Below are positions 12,490 through 24,240 of a stretch of 64,000 nt of DNA, in pieces. Position 1 is the first letter of the stretch; each line of letters begins with the position of its first letter. The stretch covers positions 52,362 to 116,361 of the forward strand of contig UZAN01039580.1 in the NCBI GenBank assembly GCA_900618425.1, read 5' to 3'. The translations under genes were made by a program, and so were the position numbers. The notes under the pieces were generated by a model. The model ran no database searches, was not told the DNA's origin, and worked only from the letters and a program-made list of their open reading frames with translations. This DNA comes from Echinostoma caproni (taxonomy: Eukaryota; Platyhelminthes; Trematoda; Plagiorchiida; Echinostomatidae).

Positions 12490-13810
12490 TGGGTTATTGT
12501 CACATTACTGTGGAATTTATCTGATCGAGTACGAATGCTGCCACCTAAATTTCTGCTTTTTATTGTCACAACAACACCACTGTGTATGACCGAATCATTG
12601 TGCAGTTAGTGAAAAATAAAAGACATTACAAGCATCTCTAAGAATAATGAAAAAGTGGACAACATTACAGAACAGATTGATTTAACTGAATAGGCTTTAT
12701 TATCGGACACTGTCTACTTCACCGCTTCAATAATTGGAAATCGTGCATAAAAATGTTTTATTGATTCATTTGTTCAGAAAAGTTTCTGTTTAGAATGACT
12801 TACTAGCATTTTTTCAAAAAGCAACTCTTCCAAGTCCTCGGTATGATCACATTACGACCGAATAATTAACACCAGCCGTTTGCACACGGAGAAATTGAAA
12901 TTACAAAATGTGGCAGCGCTCGGATTTAGCAGATCGCTCATACGAGAGTAATCTGGATGTCTGAAGGTTTATAGACTTTCGATTTCAGGATCCTGATTGA
13001 ATCGTGTGTTGGTTTCGAGACCACCTGCGGCAGATGCCAAAACAGTTAAGTGCACACTGTCTGAATTAGTCTCATAGAGTTAACCATGTATGAGATCCAT
13101 TTTATTTTCTCAATGCCTGTTTGACAAAGTTGTTCTTTGTATTTACAATAAAAACCTTTTCGAACCGATCTGAATGAGAATCAGATCCATCCAATAACCT
13201 CTTCAGGGGTGTTCATGCGTGTTTTTTCTTCTTGAGACAGCCAATTCTTTCACTTTCTTCTATTGTACTGTACTGTTTTGTACTGTTTGTACTGTTTTCA
13301 ACATCGTCTTTTACCGCGAAGTTCCAAGGTTAACAGCTATGAAAGACAAAGGTTTAAACTTTAGTCCGATCGCCTACATGGGTGGCAATACTTTATATCA
13401 TTACCTATGATATTCATGTGCGAAGTACTAATAATTTATTTAATTTATTTGGCGAAACGTCTTATTACTGAAATCAGGAAACTTAAAAGAACACTCAGTT
13501 GATGTTCAAAAGATGGAGACGGCTGACCAAGAGAATGACAGTAGATGATCATTAAACAATTGCCACAAAAGTAGGCTATTTTTTCGCACAAAATATATTA
13601 ACAGATAAAAACTGGACCACGTTGTTTCGAGAGTTTCTTGCCCTAAAATAACGCGTACATATTCCTAAAACCTACTTCATAATTATTCTGAAGGGTGGTT
13701 ATGATTGATATCAAAAATCCATTGATTTATCATAATCGACAAAGTTATTTGTTACAAAGCCATCACATTAACTAAAAATAGGAACTTTATGAATATTTCG
13801 TTACAAACCG
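12490..13810. other. No gene seen
   Basis: A small TACTGT direct-repeat cluster lies at 13267-13298 (TACTGTACTGTTTTGTACTG and so on). There are no supported genes. Confidence 0.35.
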
Positions 13811-13814
13811 TGTT

Positions 13815-14060
13815 TTATTCCTTTTCTGAAATTGGGCTGGAGCCCACTGAAAGATTACGGTACTCAGGAAAATGCTGTTTCAAAAAGATGAGCTGATCAT
13901 CAGATCTTTTACGGTACGCAGCTCTGACATCAGATGCTAATTTTTGAGTGATCATCTGCGGGAATTTACGAACAGGAGATAAACAGTCTCGAGAGAAAAT
14001 ACAACGATTGATGATCAGTCCAGATGAGACATAAGAATGAACCCTAGACCTCGAATTCAT
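13815..14060 (-). CDS. Candidate exon or small gene, unrecognised
   Basis: An 81-codon minus-strand frame opens with an ATG at 14060 and ends at a TAA at 13815. The text is evenly mixed (MNSRSRVHSY... to ...SSPISEKE) with a basic, helix-like middle (KLASDVRAAYRKRSDDQL). No family is recognised. A possible acceptor (GGTCTAG) lies just inside the 5' end. Without a homologue or a partner exon the call stays weak. Confidence 0.25.
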   Translation of the reverse strand: MNSRSRVHSYVSSGLIINRCIFSRDCLSPVRKFPQMITQKLASDVRAAYRKRSDDQLIFLKQHFPEYRNLSVGSSPISEKE

Positions 14061-16605
14061 ATCAAGTGTGTTAGTGTGTAATATAATAGTGTCCTCTGCA
14101 TTTTATTAACTTGACAGGTAAAGTTTTGAACAACCGTATCGGTAAGCCCGAATAGGATTATTAAATCTTCTTTGTTACGACCAAAGGTTATTAAATCTGG
14201 CGGTAATTGATGCAGATGGGAAATATTAAATCGGTCTTAATTGCTTCAATATATATGAACACTACATGGAGAAGGGCGACATAAATCGCCAGACGCCATG
14301 TAATTTAAGTAACAAAAGTGAGACGAATTAAAACGTACATTTTTAAAAATCTCAATGCCTTGCTTGTCTAGTCCAGATTTTGTTAGTTTCCCGAACAGAC
14401 CGATTCTGTCTATGCCCTTTTTGCTACATTATCTCAGTCTCATGTGAATTTCACCCATGGGGCTATGGTAATCTAATTAGTGACTTCACTCCAGGCTTGC
14501 AGGATTCACATTGAACCGGGATCATGTATACACTGAGGTTGATAGTCAACAAGGAGAGAACATTTTAGGTGGATTTCGCCTCGCTCGTTACCAATTAAGG
14601 GGGCGAAACCGATTAGGTCCATTCTGCTGATAAAATTCACAAAATTGCATCTATGTGTCATACTCATTTAGACTAGAACGGATTTAAATTATTTTTGAGA
14701 ACTGAAAATATTATCAATGATGTTTTTCTAGCAACACGTTCATCACGAAGAAGAGGTACTTTTTACTCGAATCCGTGCACGCATTTGCGCAGATGTTTAC
14801 GCATGTATGTGCGTATGTTTAAATGTGTCTACGTCGGCTTGCCTGCAAAGTATATACGGAAATGTCGGCACAGTTTTATAGAGAGTTTGTAGGAAAATTG
14901 GCTTTTGACGAACTATTTCCGCTCCAAAGCTTCGAAATAAACGGTGATGAAAAATCATTGTGCTAGGTATGATCATTCTGTGATCAACTGCCTATAGGCA
15001 AGTAAAAGGAGCTTTTCCCACAAGCAGTCAATAGAACTGGGCATCTACATAGAATGAAGGGCTTATTCATTATCAGCAAACCAATCATTCGCAAAAATGA
15101 AGTCTCTGAAATTGTTTACCGGCCGTTTTTGCTTACAACTGCGTATGTTGCATAGTGCACATAAAATGAGGTGCAAAGAGATCGATAATCCTTTTCTCCC
15201 TATCGATTCATTATCACTTTCACTTGCTTTAGAGAAGGCGAATACTGTATGGGCGGAATGTGAGATTTGATTGTACAATGCCTCATTACAATTAGGAGTG
15301 CATTCTTCTCTGATTGAATCACAGCAAAAAATTCAATTCACTATGAAATCATGAATTTCATGTAGCAAAGTGTGAAATCAATATCAAACATTTTCGCTGT
15401 CGCAGAGGTTTACCAGCAAATGAATTATAAACATTTGCTTCTTCTGCTAAAACCGAAAAAACCTCGCATGAGACATAATCGAATGTATTGAAAAACATTT
15501 TTCATGTAATCGATAACCTTGTTCAACTTCATCAGAGTGTTGAAAAAAGATGCGATAAAATGCCTTCCCATGCTTATATTTCGCTAGGTAGCATTTAAAC
15601 GCGATGTGATACGGAAAATATGGTGAGTTGGTTTATTTCACTAAACAAACATGGTCAAAAGATTATCAAAGCAAGCGGTAGATATTTTGTCTGATAAATA
15701 TAAGTTTGAAGTAAGTTGAAATGCATCCAAAAGAACCAATTTGAAACTAATAATCATTCTGTTCTTACTGACAGCTACTGCAAATCACTTTTTTCTCTCG
15801 AAGTAAACATTTTAGAATAAGTAACCAATTACCTTTAGAAAGTTCTTTTGAAGGAGTATTTTATGGTATTGACGAAAAAACTGCTGATATTTATACTTAT
15901 TTTTCAGTGAAATTCTTGATGAGCTGTAGATATGCAGGAAAAATTATAGCTGACCGTGCTGAAGTAGCCAAGAAGTTGGAAAAAACGCTAGTGATTGGTT
16001 GTTCTTAAACATAATCAACTCGGAAAACACTGCAATCGATGGTAATAAAAACGTGAGAAAAAACCTAGATCAATTTAATTCCATTGTCTTAATCATATAT
16101 ATTATGTTGTAATGACATGATTAAAAGTTTAATTCCTTTCAACAACTTGATCACAGCAGCTAGGATTTCTGATATTCATCAGACATATCTCGAAATGCCG
16201 GGTTGCTAAAATTCACAACTTGGTCGATGAAACAAAATTCAGATTATCCCTAACACGGAGGAAATCCGTTGAGAACGGCAAGAGAGAACTGCAAAACACT
16301 TTTGTTCATCAGAGGACTCGTGCATGTTTTGAATGACATGTATTTATCTCCAAAATACATTCATCCGGTCATACAAACATTTTAACTTTTTAAATTTACT
16401 TAATTTTGAAGTGCACCTTTTTACCAAGGCAGTATTTCAAAGAACTTCTTAGCGACTACTCGTGTTGAATAAGTTGCCCTTGGAGGGTTTGGGATAATTT
16501 ATTGCAGTATAATTCAGTCTACTACTGATCATACAAATTTTATTATTGAGGAGTCGGCCTCTATCAAAGTAGCATGATTGAAGATAAATCAAAAGAAACA
16601 CCTCA
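14061..16605. other. No gene seen; a possible 35-base micro-exon
   Basis: A minus-strand frame at 15063-15278 ends in a fair donor-like GTAAAC but has no recognisable product. At 15588-15622 a 35-base open block sits between a pyrimidine-rich acceptor (TTATATTTCGCTAG) and a GTGAGT donor. Micro-exons are a known feature of fluke genes, but a block this short is easily produced by chance. Confidence 0.2.
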
Positions 16606-16607
16606 AT

Positions 16608-16745
16608 CAATTGCCGGTGGTTAAGTGGGTGTTATTTTGGCGTTTCACCTTTGAGGTCTGGGGTTCGATTCCGAGTTGGGTCGATGGACTCACACAATGG
16701 ATGAGACCCAATCAGGTTGAAACCGCAGTCCAGTGCTTCCCAGCT
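16608..16745 (+). mobile_element. tRNA-headed SINE carrying a hammerhead-like ribozyme, copy 1
   Basis: The head has perfect polymerase III boxes: A box TGGTTAAGTGG at 16618-16628 and B box GGTTCGATTCC at 16662-16672. The T-stem does not pair properly (TGGGG against CCGAG), so this is not a functional tRNA. About 20 bases after the B box comes a hammerhead-shaped module (16692-16736, listed separately) ending in GTCCAGTGC. The same order of head, ribozyme and a CCAGTGC block recurs at 30.6 and 37.4 kb. The arrangement is like the SINE-like, hammerhead-bearing repeats known from schistosomes; the element would move using LINE enzymes supplied in trans. Confidence 0.7.
16692..16736 (+). ncRNA. 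Degenerate type I hammerhead ribozyme (SINE copy 1)
   Basis: The hammerhead outline is present: core TGGATGA at 16698-16704 where CTGATGA is expected (C3 to U, U4 to G); stem II G-A-C-C (16705-16708) with G-G-T-T (16715-16718), four pairs with one wobble; GAAA at 16719-16722; a six-base near-palindromic stem III (16723-16728); then U-C, with predicted cleavage after 16730. Stem I keeps three of six pairs (CAC at 16693-16695 region with GTG at 16733-16735). Two core changes and a weakened stem I predict no activity in this copy. Confidence 0.55.
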
Positions 16746-16749
16746 TTTC

Positions 16750-17490
16750 AGTTCACGTTTTGTTTGCTCTTTGCATGACGAATTTAGCCGTATATTCTAA
16801 TCAAGTCCTCCAGGATTGCTTAGAGAAGTACTATTTCTAAAATGCATTTCACTTATTATATTTATTCTTAAGGAAGGTGATTATGGGTCTATAATTTGCT
16901 TTATATATTTCTTACATGAAATGTTTCGAAGTATACTCCTGGATAACATATTGTTCAGAAGTTTACTGGCAGACAAATTCTATGTTTGTGGGTTGAAATT
17001 TTGATTTACAAACGATCCATTAAAAAAAGCTTATTAGAAAGCAACTTATGATTCTCTAAAAATGAGTACAAATTCTTGAATTGAGAGTCCACAGCTGGTT
17101 TGTGGAGAACGATAGGTTGATCATGCAGCTAAATTGGATGATAATAAGCGTGCACCACGATACAGCCTGATGGCAGGACCCAGGCAGCCCGACCAACGGG
17201 GTCAGCCAGATCGCATGCAATATGATTGATCAAATGCTTGAACGGGACCATGTGGACCTTATCGATAGACATGAAGCAGTATTCGATTGATACTTGCGTT
17301 ACTTATTTGTATGAGTTTCAAATAAAGATAACTTTATACCCACACCTTTGAGTTTCCACCGAACATAGAACTATTTATCAATACGTAGATAATAAAAATG
17401 ATGCGCGATGGTAGTCTTTCGTTTAATTTCCTCAGTAGCTGACGTAACAGTCCACCTGCAATTACTGTAACGCGTAAATAAGCAGAGCAA
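16750..17490. other. No gene seen
   Basis: A GC-richer patch at 17150-17235 (CCTGATGGCAGGACCCAGGCAGCCC...) contains small inverted repeats and may be a repeat fragment. It shares only a GTTGATCATGCAG word with the inverted repeat at 58.4 kb. Confidence 0.3.
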
Positions 17491-17491
17491 A

Positions 17492-17983
17492 TTGTCACTA
17501 GACACAACAGGCGGTGAAGCACGTCCCAAATTTATGACCAAAGTCTTTGAAGCAGTTAAAAACCTGTCGTCAAGCGATCACAAGAAACCCCGGCTCATCT
17601 GTTATGAAACGCTTCAAGACAAAATTGAAGCGTATCCTGTCTCGTCTTTTACCAATTTTAAGCTATTGCCATGCTGAAAATTCGGTAGTTCACGAAGCTC
17701 CATTTTATCCGTCCAAAACGTGAAGCTGACCTTTCGCTTTGAATTATGATAATCGTTGTTTGTACGTACACGTTCGTTAACTACGACGAATAAGCCTAAT
17801 CTGCAGTGCGCAGATGCCAGTTTGTTTTACGATAGCAATGAAGAAGATTATATGAAACGTAAAATGATCATATTTGTCTTCCACGCCTACTTCGAAACGG
17901 AGGAATGGACTCCAGTTGTTAAAACTTCGTGCTGTTTCTTTTGCCTTCAGTGCTTAGTTCGAGTTCGAGGAAAAGCTTACTAG
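17492..17983 (+). pseudogene. Two in-frame open blocks separated by stops, unrecognised
   Basis: Two blocks in the same frame, 17492-17677 and 17756-17983, are separated by three stops (TGA at 17675-17677 and the adjoining TGA TAA near 17748-17753). The first encodes a coding-looking, Lys-rich segment (RPKFMTKVFEAVKNLSSSDH and onward). The second includes a cysteine cluster (CCFFCLQC). I recognise neither. It could be a decayed gene or element, or exons whose borders I cannot place. Confidence 0.2.
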
Positions 17984-17989
17984 TCGCAA

Positions 17990-18950
17990 CCTGGTTATGG
18001 TGACAAGGTTAGCAACAGTGAACAACAACGTTACTAACCATTTTATGATAAAAACATTTATTTGGAAGTACGCAACTATAAAAGTTTCTGACATTTATAC
18101 AATGATTCCGGTTTACTATGAAATCAAATCGGTATATCTAGATTCATTTCAGTTTTATCAAAACTTGCTTATCAACAAACCGCCATTATCACCCGGCAAA
18201 AACTAATCGTGCTCACAAAATTCCCAGTTGTTCACTAGCAAAAGTGCTGCTTGGTGAATAAACCTTATCTGAATGCTATTTATAAATCTGTATCAATGAG
18301 AAAGGTTACAATGTTCAAGGCTGTGTCCTCAACAGAACAAGAGGAAATCTTTTTCAACATCTGATCATTACGAAAATTGCCAGAATGAGACAACAGTGAT
18401 CTTCGTGGTCATAGGGTAAAGGGGTCTAAACAGAAGAAATGGAAACAACTCCTGGAAACTTACTCCTTACACACACACACACACTGCGAGAAAACCGAGA
18501 TACCACTTGCTTATGGTTGTTCCGGTCACCAACACCAGCATCGGTTCTGCATCCACCATCTGTCAGTGAAAACGGAGCTGTAAACTATGGTAACGAATTG
18601 GGCGTTGGCTCAGCACTCGGCTGTATTCGTGCCAACGCGCGAAACGCTTTATGATCGTCAACTAGAGCAAAAATAGATTCGTGGTCAACAAATTTGTCTC
18701 GCTTTGTTCAAGAAAGTTAAAAAGTGAGTTAGATGAAAACAGTTAAGCATCCACTTACTGTGCGCAGTGCTAACTATCGGTGTTGTCGTTTAGAGGGTAC
18801 CTTGTCTCTTGAGAATATAAAATATGTCAAAATGCTTTTAAGGAGTGAGACAGGATAAACCCCCTCCTAATCAACATTCTTGTCTTTCAAACTTAATTGA
18901 AATTAGAGATCGTTTGATCCGGTTGCAGATAAGTGACAAACACTTTTTTG
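17990..18950. other. No gene seen; a short (AC)n tract
   Basis: An (AC)n tract lies at 18469-18484. Open frames at 18.0-18.2 and 18.44-18.65 kb have no splice pairs or recognisable motifs. Confidence 0.3.
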
Positions 18951-19195
18951 AACTGTAAATGTTATAGTGTTAATAACACAGTGATATCAGTAGACAGTTA
19001 TATTTGCCGACGTTTCGGTTACCGTGGGTTACCTTTCTCAAGGCAGTTTGAGTCATTTGATTGTAAAACCCACGGTAACCGAAACGTCGGCGAGTATAAC
19101 TCTCTACCGACATCGCTGTGTTATTACCACTATAACATTCACAATAAAGCAACACATGGCACATCGATTTTTTGATACACTCCTAACATCATTTG
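18951..19195. repeat. Foldback (palindromic) element, copy 1
   Basis: The left arm (about 18951-19045) and right arm (about 19065-19148) are inverted copies around a ~20-base centre (TTTGAGTCATTTGATTGTAA). Outer arm sequences pair as GTAAATGTTATAGTG with CACTATAACATTCAC, and inner ones as GACGTTTCGGTTACCGTGGG with its complement. The right flank (AATAAAGCAACACATGG..., to about 19195) is shared with the copy at 24.1 kb, so the mobile unit extends past the palindrome on that side. The right arm has lost the GCTTTGAGAAAGGTTA segment that the other copy keeps. It could be a non-autonomous Penelope- or DNA-transposon-derived element; no transposase or target-site duplication is clear to me. Confidence 0.75.
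19001..19044 (-). ncRNA. Hammerhead-like motif in left arm of foldback copy 1
   Basis: Read on the minus strand, the arm gives TGCC, then TTGAGAA, an extra A, stem II GGTAACC-CAC-GGTAACC (one central A/A mismatch), GAAA, C/G as a one-pair stem III, UC, then GGCA. Stem I TGCC/GGCA forms four Watson-Crick pairs. This matches the minimal hammerhead plan described for Penelope-like elements, except that core positions C3 and G8 read U and A. It is an inference from structure; activity is doubtful. Confidence 0.4.
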
Positions 19196-19199
19196 GTCG

Positions 19200-19950
19200 C
19201 GATGTTAAAAGAAATTCTTTTAGACATTCATTACTATCGATCAATGTCTTTTCGTGATGTAATCTTTTAAACAACATGTAATTCAACTTGTGAAAAACAC
19301 ATTTGAAGCCTTTTTTTATCCCAGATAGATGTGATCATTTTTAGAGATGCACTGATTTGTTCCATGGACTATTTGATAAATCGAAGTCTTCTTAACCTGA
19401 AATCAAGGAACACTGATCTAACGGCTATTTTTACAGTAGGCCAGACTGTATCACATACAATTGTGGTTCCTATAATGTCTGTTTGTTGTGATTGGTTTAT
19501 TCGTGAATAATAACATACGAGGAATGTTTGAGTTATCATATGTTCACAGAAGCGTCGTGAACATCCGCTCCGCGTGAACTGCTTAAGCAGATGCAGAAAG
19601 CCAAATCGAGTGGATTGAAATTAGGTAACACCTTTGCCAGCTCACGCTTAACTATTCACACATTCACAATATTACATTTTCTTTTAGAGAAAGTTGATAT
19701 GTCATAATGGAATGTTGTGTGAAGGTTTTGGATATCAACCGAAAAATGCAGAATGTTGTTCTTACAGAAAGATTTTTGTGTGAACATTTCTGTCAAAGTC
19801 AAGTAAAGGAAAGCTTTGTGCACCTGGAGAATGAAATTCTAACGGTTGATGAAAATGTGAAGTGAGAATATGTGAATAACATTATCAAATAAAGCAAGAA
19901 AAAATAATATTGTGATGCTGGAATACGTTAATGAAAAGTATTTCAATAAA
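19200..19950. other. No gene seen
   Basis: AT-rich, no splice pairs or recognisable motifs. Confidence 0.35.
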
Positions 19951-19955
19951 TTCAG

Positions 19956-20115
19956 GTAACAATCGGCGTGCGGTTAAGATGCGGAGGTGGTACCATTTCT
20001 GTGTGTGAATGCGAGTGCACGATAGAAATGAATTTTGAAGAACATTCAGAAATTCGGCTCAGCCTTCTTGGTTCCGTGATGCAAACAATGCTCCTCATCA
20101 CGAATTGTCCGATTA
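19956..20115 (+). CDS. Candidate exon, cysteine-containing, unrecognised
   Basis: A 160-base open block follows an acceptor (TTTCAATAAATTCAG ending at 19955) and is followed by a GTAAAA donor at 20116. It starts in phase 0 and ends in phase 1. The product reads GVRLRCGGGTISVCECECT then an amphipathic stretch (NFEEHSEIRLSLLGSVMQTM), compatible with a folded domain containing a CX1CX1C group. The reading frame itself stays open to 20183. No family recognised; the reverse strand is also open over part of this range, which lowers confidence. Confidence 0.25.
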
Positions 20116-23100
20116 GTAAAAATTTTTCCTGGAAGAAAAAGTGTATAAACAAAAAAGCGAACCGGAACATTTTCTCATTTTAAAAATATCTGAGCCAGTT
20201 TCAGCAAACAGTAGAAAAAGACGAAATCTCTTCTTTCAAGCCAGAGTAAAGCACGACGAAGCCGCACAACTGGTGTTTTTATATGCCACTATACTCCCGT
20301 TTCTCACCTTCGTTTCCATATTGCATATATATGTTTGTATAATTGCCAGAGTTGTGGCTATCCTGCATTCGGCGGTATTCCGCCCTGTGCTTCAGGAGGC
20401 TACTCGGGATTCTGGGTGTAGGCCGCTGTACCGTAGCTTCCCTTAGGCAGATTACATTCCAAGTTTCAGTTAATTTGCTATGAGAAACACAACGATAATT
20501 TCCTCCATTTGGGCTACTTATGTGGAACTGAGGCAAATGTAGAGTTGAGTAATTGAATCTGGATGGCATAACTTGTGCCCATTAGTGAGATTATTAATTT
20601 TACTGATCCCCATCTTTGTTCAATTTGGGTTTCGGTTAAATATCGATTAGAATAGAAGCTCAGAGATTCATCCCACTTTTTCAGACGGTGTCAATGAATG
20701 CAAATGATCAATAAATGACGGTTAGTGTAATGCTGATCTGCGTAAATTATTTGTATATTGTCACATATCCTTAAAATTCAAACAATATTGAAAAATTATA
20801 GCTTTAGTCAGGATGTTTTCTATCAAACCTTTCCGCTGCCTGTTACGAATGTGTATTGGATCAATATCAAAATGTAGATATCAAAAATAAATAAACATTA
20901 GTCAATAGGCTTACGGTTTTCATATTCTTTGCAACCAGCTCCTTCAAAATAGCAAGTGACACTCTCCTGTAAGAAAGATTCCGGGGGAGGGGGGTTATTT
21001 GAGCGGAATGGGTTGACGGTAAAACAGAACTGATGAAATGTGTTTAACAAGAGCAGTTTGGGAACACAAAAGCTAGTGTCCGTCTGCTTTGGGTCGTCAA
21101 TGAAGAGTGTTCTCCATAGCCCTCGAAATCTTTACTGATACCGAGGTCTTTTAAGGTGAAATGTGAATAGAATAACACGAAGTAAGATATTCGTTCGAGA
21201 CATGATTACTATTTACAGAGAACGAATAAACCCTTCAATTGTGTTCTCAACATGTGTTCTGTGGGACTGTTCCAACAATTGGACAGTTATTTCAACGAGT
21301 TTATTATATAGCAGATCAAAACCTGAAATCATATTAAGAAGAGTGCCATGGTCTGGTTTGGTTTAACAAACCGTTCGTTCTGTGTTTCGGTAAACTTAGA
21401 AACTTTCATGTTTGAAAGTCCCAAGTTAACTTACGACAATATGGTAACATTAGGTAAAGTTTAGAAAGCGTACAGAATAAAACTATTCCATTAAAATTAA
21501 CAAAATAGTTATAAAACAAGTATTTCATTGTTTTCCTTATGGGTGCTCTACAGATCTCCCGGATACTCCGAACTTTCATTTCACTTTTTAACAGTAACAA
21601 ATGCATTTAGGGCTTGGAATAAACCAGATTAGTTAATTATCAGCTACTGAAAACAATATCCGGAATCAATAAAGTCAAATTACTGAAAATATAGTGCAGC
21701 CTGGTATTGTGACATTTAAAACGGTTTAGAACCTTTGCATGAAACTCAATATTGCATTTTGGTGGGACAACTGCTGTCATTTTATAGCTAGTTCACAATA
21801 GAAAATTAATATTTTCATTGAGGTATTATTTAATGTTATGGTGAAATAATTACTTACAGCTTTAAAACTTATTTGACGCTTAGCATCAAACTGATGAGTT
21901 TGGTAAATATCCATTTCTTCAAGATGCATAGAATTTTCTTCTTCAATTTTACTTGGCTAGGAAGATCCAGTATATCATTTGAAAAGATTGATAAAATAAG
22001 TATTTTTGATTTTGCTGGAAGCATATATATTTATATTTGCTAATTTAGCGACAACCTAATTCATGTTCCGAAACCGAGATTGTGCGTAAGTGTGTTTATC
22101 GTATAAAGTATTTTTAACACCAATTCATTTGTATTACCTAAAAAGGTTCGGTTGCTGCGCTTGCTTTCATTAAAGAAAAATGCATTGAGATAATCATATT
22201 AACTTTTCTTTTTATTGTGTTTCAGTTATTAACTGAGATGAAGAATGATAATCCAAAAATACAAATCTATTTGAGGATATGTAGAATGATCATGATACTG
22301 GTAGCTGGTTGCAAGATAAAGGGAAACTCCATCTAGGGTTTATAGCATTGCCGGGTTGAAATTACGACCGGACATCAAATGACGGTTGATCGTGTCCAAA
22401 GCATTAACCAGACAGATCAATGCGAAGCATTCAGGTTTGCATGACTTGGACTGATTCGAATTTAGAGAATTTCTATTTCCAAAGGGCAGATCACATAATC
22501 ACCATGATGATTGTCATAAGCCCGAGCAATTCGTTATCTGTTGCAAGTGATGGAGGAATTCATTCCCATTGTTTGTCTATAATTATTGGTTACAGCTGTA
22601 CATAAATCTTTGTGGATGGTATATGGATGATGTTTGTTGCGTGTATCGATCCAGCCACTATACTCCCGAGTTGGTAGACAACGGAATTTGCACGATCGGG
22701 CGTTTCCTATTTTCACAGGGTTTCTTCATAATCTTGAAGGTCGTGTAAGGAAATAAAACGGACATAAAATGGTCTCACGATAGAGTGACTCATACTGGGG
22801 ACAAAGTGCATCACTGAATGAACAAATAATGTATCGAAAAGTGTCCCAGTTTATTTTTAAATCTTATTTTACATAACTGTTACTTATATTGATTTTTTAC
22901 TCGAACCAAAAGTCCTGATCGAAAAAATGACTGCATAAAAGACCATCATCATCGTTTCATATTAACACAGAATTGTTTTCATAACACAGCCAGAAAATGA
23001 ACTCGCAAACATTTACTCAAAGTACAATTTTGTCAACATATGCAGCAATATTCGTAACCATGATAAACCGGAAGACATAGAATAAGATAGCAAATAGATA

Positions 23101-24080
23101 CAAGAGAAAGTAAATTTGCAGTATGGAAAGAAAAGTTAATTGGTTTAACTAATAATTAAAAATCATGGTTGTTTTTTAGGTTCGGACTGAAACATCTTAA
23201 AGAAAATCTGAATCAAATACGTTCAAAGATAATTTCAGGTTACTTTCGTTTCACATTATTTAAAATGCAAATGTGCCAGAATCCATTTAGTGATAACCGA
23301 AAACGTCTTTGATACATGAATCGGGACACTGTGGCACTTCAGTTAGTTATTCATTAATGATACATACTTTGACTTGGTGCTTCAGTAAGACAGAATATTT
23401 GTCAAGTTCTCTCATTCGGGAAGGATACACTATTTCATTAGAATTCAAGAACGTTAAAACCTCGATTGGAACCAAAAATACCAGAACAATAAGTTACTAT
23501 CGATGAAGAAAGTGAATTATTAACAAGTCAATGTGATAAATAAGGATAATCATAGAGTCGAAGTGTCACGTGGGACTTTTCAAGAATTATCAATGCGAAC
23601 GAGGGTTGGATCAGTTGAATATATAAAATAAATCAATTCTTACGTGTATATGTGCATAATAGATTTGACCAAAATTATGTGTTTGTATCAATCTTCTCTC
23701 GTTTGGTTTGTCACAAACGAGAAACCGATCAATCAAGCAAATAAACAATGGGAAAATATATTATCAGTCATTTGTGATTTTTCCCCATTTGGAATGGCCT
23801 GCTGCTTTCAGTATTAGTAAGAGTTACAAAGGTACAGTTATTAGCTTCTTGTGTTGGTCCCGATAACAAGTTCCTGCATGTGCATGGTTGTTTATTTTCA
23901 TTTGATGTACAAACTAGATTTTGCAATTACACATTGAAAAATAGTATAGAACAGAATTAGGATAAACACTTTTTCGTTCAGAAAAGATTGGTCGAGTCGT
24001 GGATGGTTTGAAGCTGTCTGCAATTAAACGGTAGACAGAAAGTCATACAGTTTGGAAACATTTAGGATTAATAGTTGTTT
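20116..24080. other. No gene seen; possible 37-base micro-exon at 22049
   Basis: A plus-strand frame at 20141-20446 is open for 101 codons but lacks borders. At 22049-22085 a 37-base open block is bounded by a pyrimidine-rich acceptor (TATTTGCTAATTTAG) and a consensus GTAAGT donor. Its length is not a multiple of three. The rest is AT-rich with short chance frames. Confidence 0.25.
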
Positions 24081-24131
24081 TATTGTGAATGTTTTAGTGT
24101 TAATAACACAGCGATGTCAATGAGAGTTATA

Positions 24132-24175
24132 TTGGTCGACGTTTCGGTTACCGTGGGTAACCTTTCTCAAGGCAG
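24132..24175 (-). ncRNA. Hammerhead-like motif, left arm of foldback copy 2
   Basis: On the minus strand the arm reads TGCC-TTGAGAA-A, stem II GGTTACC-CAC-GGTAACC (seven perfect pairs), then GAAAC-GUC. Stem I is weaker than in copy 1 because the 3' side is GACC rather than GGCA. Core positions 3 and 8 are U and A as in the other arms. Confidence 0.4.
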
Positions 24176-24199
24176 TTTGAGTCATTTGATTGTAAAACC

Positions 24200-24240
24200 T
24201 GCTTTGAGAAAGGTTACCCACGGTAACCGAAACGTCGGCG
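24200..24240 (+). ncRNA. Hammerhead-like motif, right arm of foldback copy 2
   Basis: On the plus strand: TGCT (24200-24203), core TTGAGAA (24204-24210), an extra A, stem II GGTTACC/GGTAACC with loop CAC (24212-24228), GAAA (24229-24232), C/G, then UC with predicted cleavage after 24236, and GGCG closing stem I with two wobbles. It resembles the minimal hammerheads of Penelope-like elements. The C3-G8 pair of the catalytic core is replaced by U-A, a change expected to lower but not necessarily abolish activity. Confidence 0.45.

Noticed and set aside
16608..16682. True tRNA gene
   Set aside because: Both promoter boxes are perfect but the T stem and acceptor stem do not pair, and the unit continues into a repeated ribozyme module, so it is a SINE head.
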